In this document: positions 60,988-64,000 of the stretch, one piece after another
How positions within the stretch are numbered: the stretch's first letter is position 1
How the letters are laid out: every line of letters begins with the position of its first letter
Origin: Phytohabitans aurantiacus
GTDB lineage: Bacteria; Actinomycetota; Actinomycetes; Mycobacteriales; Micromonosporaceae
Assembly: GCF_027923225.1 (NCBI RefSeq)
Contig: NZ_BSDI01000071.1
Coordinates: 8,227-72,226 of the forward strand
Direction: 5' to 3'
Length of the DNA stretch: 64,000 nt
Notes under the pieces: model-generated
The model's database searches: none
What the model saw: the letters and a program-made list of their open reading frames with translations, nothing else
What the model was told of the DNA's origin: nothing
Translations under genes and position numbers: made by a program

Positions 60988-61647
60988 TCAGGGCAGGCCG
61001 CCGAGCACGTCCATGCCCCGCATCGCGGCGGCGACGCTGTTGATGTGGTCGCGCATCGCCGCCTCCGCCTCCTTGGGGTCGGCGGCGCGGATAGCCGCGA
61101 TGATCCGCTCGTGCTGCGGCAGCGACACCGCCGGCCGCCCGGGCAGCAGCGACAGCATGTACTGGTGCCGCACCAGCTGCCCGCGCAGCGTCGCGATGAG
61201 CCGGTCGGCGGTGGTGTGACCGGCGATCCGCCGCACCAGCGAGTGCAGGCGCTGGTTGAGATCGCTGTACCGGCGGAACTCCTCGGCCTCGACGGCCCGG
61301 CGCATGAGCTGGCCGATCTCCTCCAGTTCGGCGGCCTGCTCGGCGGTGACCCGCTCGGCCGCCCGCGCGGCGACGAGGCCCTCGAGCACCATGCGCACCT
61401 CGGTGATCTCGATGGCCTCGTCGATCGACACCTTGCGCACGTGGGCGCCCTTGTTGCGCTGGATCTCGACCAGGCCCTCGGCGACGAGGTCCTGCAGCGC
61501 CGTCCGCGCGTTGAAGCGGCTCACGCCGAGGCGCTCGCACAGCTGGGCCTCCACCAGGCGTTCGCCCGGCAGGTACTCGCCGCGCAGGATCGCCTCGCGC
61601 AGCTTGTCTCGCGCCCGCACGGCGGCCGAGGTCCGCTCCGGGCTCAC
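60988..61647 (-). CDS. GntR/FadR-family transcriptional regulator
   Basis: 219 residues from the GTG at 61647, which overlaps the upstream stop by four bases (GTGA). The winged helix is KLREAILRGEYLPGERLVEAQLCERLGVSRFNARTALQDLVAEGLVEIQRNKGAHVRKVS. The FCD effector domain carries EVRMVLEGLVAARAAERVT, DLNQRLHSLVRRIAGH (metal-His pattern) and QHERIIAAIRAADPKEAEAAMRDHI. It is the second gene of an operon with the DUF6282 enzyme and probably regulates that operon through the palindrome at 62573-62608. Confidence 0.93.
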   Translation of the reverse strand: MSPERTSAAVRARDKLREAILRGEYLPGERLVEAQLCERLGVSRFNARTALQDLVAEGLVEIQRNKGAHVRKVSIDEAIEITEVRMVLEGLVAARAAERVTAEQAAELEEIGQLMRRAVEAEEFRRYSDLNQRLHSLVRRIAGHTTADRLIATLRGQLVRHQYMLSLLPGRPAVSLPQHERIIAAIRAADPKEAEAAMRDHINSVAAAMRGMDVLGGLP

Positions 61648-62561
61648 GACGCGATCACCCTGCGGCTGTTCGTCACGGCCATCGTGTGCACCTCGTCCGC
61701 GGTGAACCCGGCCTCCAGCAAGCGATCCGCCAGCAGCGCGAGCCCGTCCTCGACCGGCGGGTTGAAGGGCTGGCCGAGGTCGCTGGACAGGATCGAGTGC
61801 TCCGGGCCGACCGCGCGGATGTGCTCGAAGACGAGCTCCCACGAGACCTTGCCGGTGTACGGGGTGGTGAAGCAGCGCTCCAGCAGGGCGCCGCGCTCGG
61901 CGAGGTGGCGCTGGGTGGCCACGTCGAGCTGCTGCGAGGTGAACTCCGGGTGCGTGACGATGATGCGCCGCACGCCCGCGTCGGCCGCCGCGTCCACGGC
62001 CGCGATGATCTCGCTGCCGCTCAGGTGGCCGGTCGCCAGCACCATGTCATGCTTGGCGATGACCGCGAAGACCGCCAGCAACTCGGGCACGATCGCGCCG
62101 CCTTCGTCGACGACCTCGATCGCCGGCGCGACGATGCCCTGCTCGGCAAGCTCGTCCTGGAGCGCGGCCCACATCGGCACCGGCGCGCCGGGCGGCAGGG
62201 TGGCCCGGCTGGCGCGCTCGTTCGCACAGTCCACTGTGGGCAGCCAGACCACGCGTGCGCCCTGCCGTCCGGCGATCTCCACGGCCACCGGGTTCAGGCC
62301 GCCGACCGAGCCGTTGAGCGTGAGGGCGCCCAGCACGTCCACGCCGGGCACGACGCCGCGCACCACCTCAGCCCGCTCGGCGGTGGGCACGTAGTGCGAC
62401 TTCAGGACGAAGCCGGCCATGCCCACCTCGGCGAACCGGTGCGCGAGGGTGACATCGTCGATGCGGCGTTTCATCACGTCGGGCGCGACGTGGACGTGCG
62501 TGTCGTACGCGGTAGCGACCAGCTCCCGGGCCAGTGCCGTGGGAACGGGGTGATCGGGCAT
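61644..62561 (-). CDS. DUF6282 (amidohydrolase-like) protein
   Basis: 305 residues from the ATG at 62561, preceded by GGGAGG. The metal-site motif YDTHVHVAPDVMKRR (HxH on strand 1) opens a TIM-barrel hydrolase of the amidohydrolase type. Further candidate ligands are KSHYVPT, VLATGHLSGSE, IIVTHPEFTSQQ and SILSSDLGQPFNPP. The substrate is unknown. The family is often next to GntR regulators and 2-keto acid or dicarboxylate enzymes (from memory). Here it is coupled to the GntR gene only, so a self-contained catabolic step is suggested. Confidence 0.85.
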   Translation of the reverse strand: MPDHPVPTALARELVATAYDTHVHVAPDVMKRRIDDVTLAHRFAEVGMAGFVLKSHYVPTAERAEVVRGVVPGVDVLGALTLNGSVGGLNPVAVEIAGRQGARVVWLPTVDCANERASRATLPPGAPVPMWAALQDELAEQGIVAPAIEVVDEGGAIVPELLAVFAVIAKHDMVLATGHLSGSEIIAAVDAAADAGVRRIIVTHPEFTSQQLDVATQRHLAERGALLERCFTTPYTGKVSWELVFEHIRAVGPEHSILSSDLGQPFNPPVEDGLALLADRLLEAGFTADEVHTMAVTNSRRVIAS

Positions 62562-62572
62562 GGGGCCTCCCT

Positions 62573-62608
62573 CTTGTCGACGCGATTGTTAGCAATCATG
62601 TCGACAAG
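62573..62608. promoter_or_regulatory. Nested palindrome, probable GntR operator
   Basis: Outer perfect repeat CTTGTCGAC/GTCGACAAG (62573-62581 and 62600-62608) encloses an inner palindrome GATTGTTAGCAATC (62584-62597). The inner one resembles FadR/VanR-type GntR sites (ATTGNNNNCAAT). It starts 12 bp upstream of the DUF6282 ATG, next to the ribosome site. Confidence 0.7.
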
Positions 62609-62665
62609 GTCAACCCTGCTGCCGCCCATCCCCCGACCGGGGTCACCCGCCGTGCCGGTTGCGCC

Positions 62666-62741
62666 GATCAAGGGCGAATGCACGTGGTTGGATCTCTTTT
62701 CCGCGTGCATTCGCCCTTGATCGATGCGAATGGCCTTGATC
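62666..62741. repeat. Dispersed palindrome family B (B3): 57-bp hairpin plus 19-bp half-site
   Basis: The hairpin (62666-62722) has GATCAAGGGCGAATGCACG and its complement around a loop TTGGATCTCTTTT, in the same loop orientation as B1. The extra half-site CCTTGATC ends 19 bp to the right (62741), facing element A4. Confidence 0.85.
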
Positions 62742-62804
62742 GGCGAGGGTCTGCCGGCCGTTGGGAGGCGTGCGGTATGTCGATCCGGCCAAAATCGGGG
62801 ATTT

Positions 62805-62960
62805 GAGCTGCCGCGACGTTCGCCGTGCTCTGTGCCGTTGCTCCCGCGGCCTCACCGGCCGCCGTCCCACGGGCCGACCCCGACCGGGGTTGATCGTGAA
62901 TCGCGGAGGGCGAGGCCGCGGGAGCAGCGGTCTGGCGCACGACGGGCGTCGCGGTAGCTC
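62805..62960. repeat. Dispersed palindrome family A, full copy (A4), 156 bp
   Basis: Termini GAGCTGCCGCG and CGCGGTAGCTC are inverted, and GCTCCCGCGGCCTCACC pairs with a GGCGAGGCCGCGGGAGC arm near 62909. The centre (ACCCCGACCGGGGTTGATCG) is A3's centre in reverse, so the element is inverted relative to A3. Pairing extends outward as AAAATCG...CGATTTT. The remainder up to 63051 contains no gene. Confidence 0.85.
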
Positions 62961-63051
62961 AAAGCTCGATTTTGAGCCTGCCCCATCGCTGCGGCCGGCG
63001 CCGGGCGATTATGTCGTGCGGGGAGGCGTCGCGTCGTTGGATACTCCGGCG

Positions 63052-63885
63052 ATGGATGAGCCTCGGGTGCGGGCCGTTGCCCATGTCGCGGCGCTGGCCA
63101 CCGGCGACGGCGCCGACCCGGCGTGGCGCGTGACGCTGCACTTCCACCCCGACCGGCTGGCGGCGGGTGAGCCGATCCTGCGGGTGATGGCGCGCGACGG
63201 CGTGTACCGGTCGCAGTTCGAGACCGGCACCAGCAACGGCGGGCTGACCGCGCACGAGGGCGGCGACCGGTGGCGGTGGGAGAGCCGGATGTTCGACGGT
63301 GCCTACGACGGCGGGCCGGCGGCCGACCGTCCCAGGTACGGGTCGCTGAACTTCCGGGGGCGTACGGTGGGCGGCTCGCCGCGGTTCGGATCGTCGCATC
63401 TGCGGTTGACCGTCGACACCCTCGAACGGACCACGTTCTGTTACCCCGACAGCGTGTTCGAGCCGGTCCACTTTGGAGTGGTGGCGAGACTGTCCACACT
63501 GGTGGAGCTGGCTTTGAAGGACGACCGGGAGCCGCTCGACGATTACGTCGAGGCGCACGTGCACGGGCCGGTCGAGCTGGCTCGCGACGTGGAGGCGCTG
63601 GTGCTCGACCCGTGCTATCGCGGCACGGCGGTCGAGGCCGAGGCGGCGGCGCTCGGGTGCCCGGTCGAGTGGCACGGTGGCTTCCGGCTGCATGTGGATG
63701 AGTTGCGCCGGCATCCCGAGTATCGCGGCGCGGAGTTCGTCGAGCTGGGGGTGTCGCTGGCTCGGGGCGGATGGCTCGACGCCGCGATCATCGGCGACGC
63801 GTCGCGCGCGGGCGGCTACGACCAGCAGGCGCTCAAGCGCGTCTGGCACTACGTGGCCCGCTTCGGCCACGCGGAGATGTCCTAA
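63052..63885 (+). CDS. DUF3626 family protein
   Basis: 277 residues from the ATG at 63052; a TTG at 63037 after GGGGAGG is the alternative, and the long upstream frame runs through repeat A4. The family signatures are present: VTLHFHPDR near the start, VYRSQFETGTSNGGLTAHEGGDRWRWESRMFDGAYD, RPRYGSLNFRG, GGSPRFGSSHLRL, ERTTFCYPDS and DDYVEAHVHGPVELARDVEALVLDPCYRGT. The biochemical role is unknown; the HxHP and E/D pattern is reminiscent of ADP-ribosyltransferase-like or toxin folds, but that is speculation. Its stop overlaps the convergent gene by three bases. Confidence 0.88.
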   Translation: MDEPRVRAVAHVAALATGDGADPAWRVTLHFHPDRLAAGEPILRVMARDGVYRSQFETGTSNGGLTAHEGGDRWRWESRMFDGAYDGGPAADRPRYGSLNFRGRTVGGSPRFGSSHLRLTVDTLERTTFCYPDSVFEPVHFGVVARLSTLVELALKDDREPLDDYVEAHVHGPVELARDVEALVLDPCYRGTAVEAEAAALGCPVEWHGGFRLHVDELRRHPEYRGAEFVELGVSLARGGWLDAAIIGDASRAGGYDQQALKRVWHYVARFGHAEMS

Positions 63886-64000
63886 CGCCCCGCGCCCGGC
63901 GCCGCGCCCCCCGCGGCGCCGCCCGCGCCCCCCGCGGCGCCGCCCGCGCCCCCCGCGGCGCCGCCCGCGCCCCCCGCGGCGCCGCCCGCGCCGCCCGCCG
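63882..64000 (-). CDS. End of a Gly/Ala-rich repeat protein, gene continues past the window
   Basis: Read on the minus strand, the frame ending TAG at 63882-63884 is open to the window edge and encodes GGAAGGA repeats and then GGAAGGAAPGAGR. It would be a C-terminal low-complexity tail of a gene entering from the right. Convergent stop overlap with the DUF3626 gene (CTAA) is typical of true gene pairs. With only 38 codons of repeat, coding status is uncertain. Confidence 0.4.
   Translation of the reverse strand, partial: AGGAGGAAGGAGGAAGGAGGAAGGAGGAAGGAAPGAGR
63904..63987. repeat. 21-bp perfect tandem repeat, four units
   Basis: Units start at 63904, 63925, 63946 and 63967, each beginning GCGCCCCCCGCGGCGCC, and seem to continue beyond the window with decay. 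The period is seven codons, which agrees with a coding repeat on the minus strand. Confidence 0.9.

Overview
The window is very GC-rich, and long open frames occur on every strand. Many genes start with GTG, and several have TANNNT -10 boxes placed six bases before the start codon. Signal peptides precede CBM2 modules, and there are SARP, SorC and SigE-type regulators. All of this points to a filamentous actinomycete chromosome, most likely Micromonosporaceae-like; genus is inference. No rRNA, tRNA, CRISPR array or intact transposase was seen.

Layout. 0-8.3 kb: a secreted LamG-repeat protein (cut by the window edge) and a 1931-residue RHS/YD-repeat polymorphic toxin whose C-terminus carries a deaminase-like CxE...CxxC zinc site. 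8.3-18.6 kb: a patchy accessory region with a cytochrome P450, a TetR/TIM-barrel divergent pair with a clear palindromic operator, an orphan Imm26 immunity protein, a VOC protein, a DUF402 protein, several unrecognised genes and three gene remnants. 18.7-31.3 kb: a SigE-type sigma factor with a co-transcribed membrane protein, then a plant-cell-wall block. That block holds an FN3-CBM2 protein, a SorC-controlled operon (TIM-barrel isomerase, split transketolase, FGGY kinase) whose gene set best fits D-apiose/apulose breakdown, CBM2-bearing SGNH and glucuronoyl (CE15) esterases, and a streptogrisin-like protease. 31.4-37 kb: dispersed palindromic repeats, LemA with a DUF2207 membrane protein, a decayed second DUF2207 copy, a frameshifted lipoprotein gene and a membrane protein. 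37-44.4 kb: a tightly overlapping four-gene operon SWIM-DUF5691 / MoxR ATPase / DUF5682 / vWA. 44.4-55.2 kb: DUF72, an HNH (13E12) protein, arginase family, secreted zinc protease, TetR/SDR pair, a D-amino-acid PLP enzyme and a two-component system. 55.2-60.9 kb: a compact cluster around a 62-residue eight-cysteine peptide with MauE-like and thioredoxin-like redox proteins, a type I signal peptidase, a SARP regulator and an ABC exporter. 61-64 kb: a GntR/DUF6282 operon with a nested operator palindrome, repeats, a DUF3626 gene and the Gly/Ala-repeat end of a gene entering from the right.

How the parts may work together. The cell-wall esterases, CBM2 proteins and the pentose operon suggest use of plant polysaccharide. 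The eight-cysteine peptide cluster looks like a small self-contained unit for making, oxidising, cleaving and exporting a disulfide-rich peptide. I judge it the most novel system here. Two families of intergenic palindromes (157 bp and 57+19 bp) recur across the window. They occur side by side at 31.4-31.7 kb and, in inverted order, at 62.7-63.0 kb. Intergenic stretches over 300 bp are: 9613-9933 (a gene remnant); 18354-18783 (repeat A2 and the sigma-factor upstream region); 31317-31893 (terminator, repeats A3 and B1, then nothing recognised); 47646-48021 (a small hairpin and repeat B2); and 62562-63051 (GntR operator, repeats B3 and A4).
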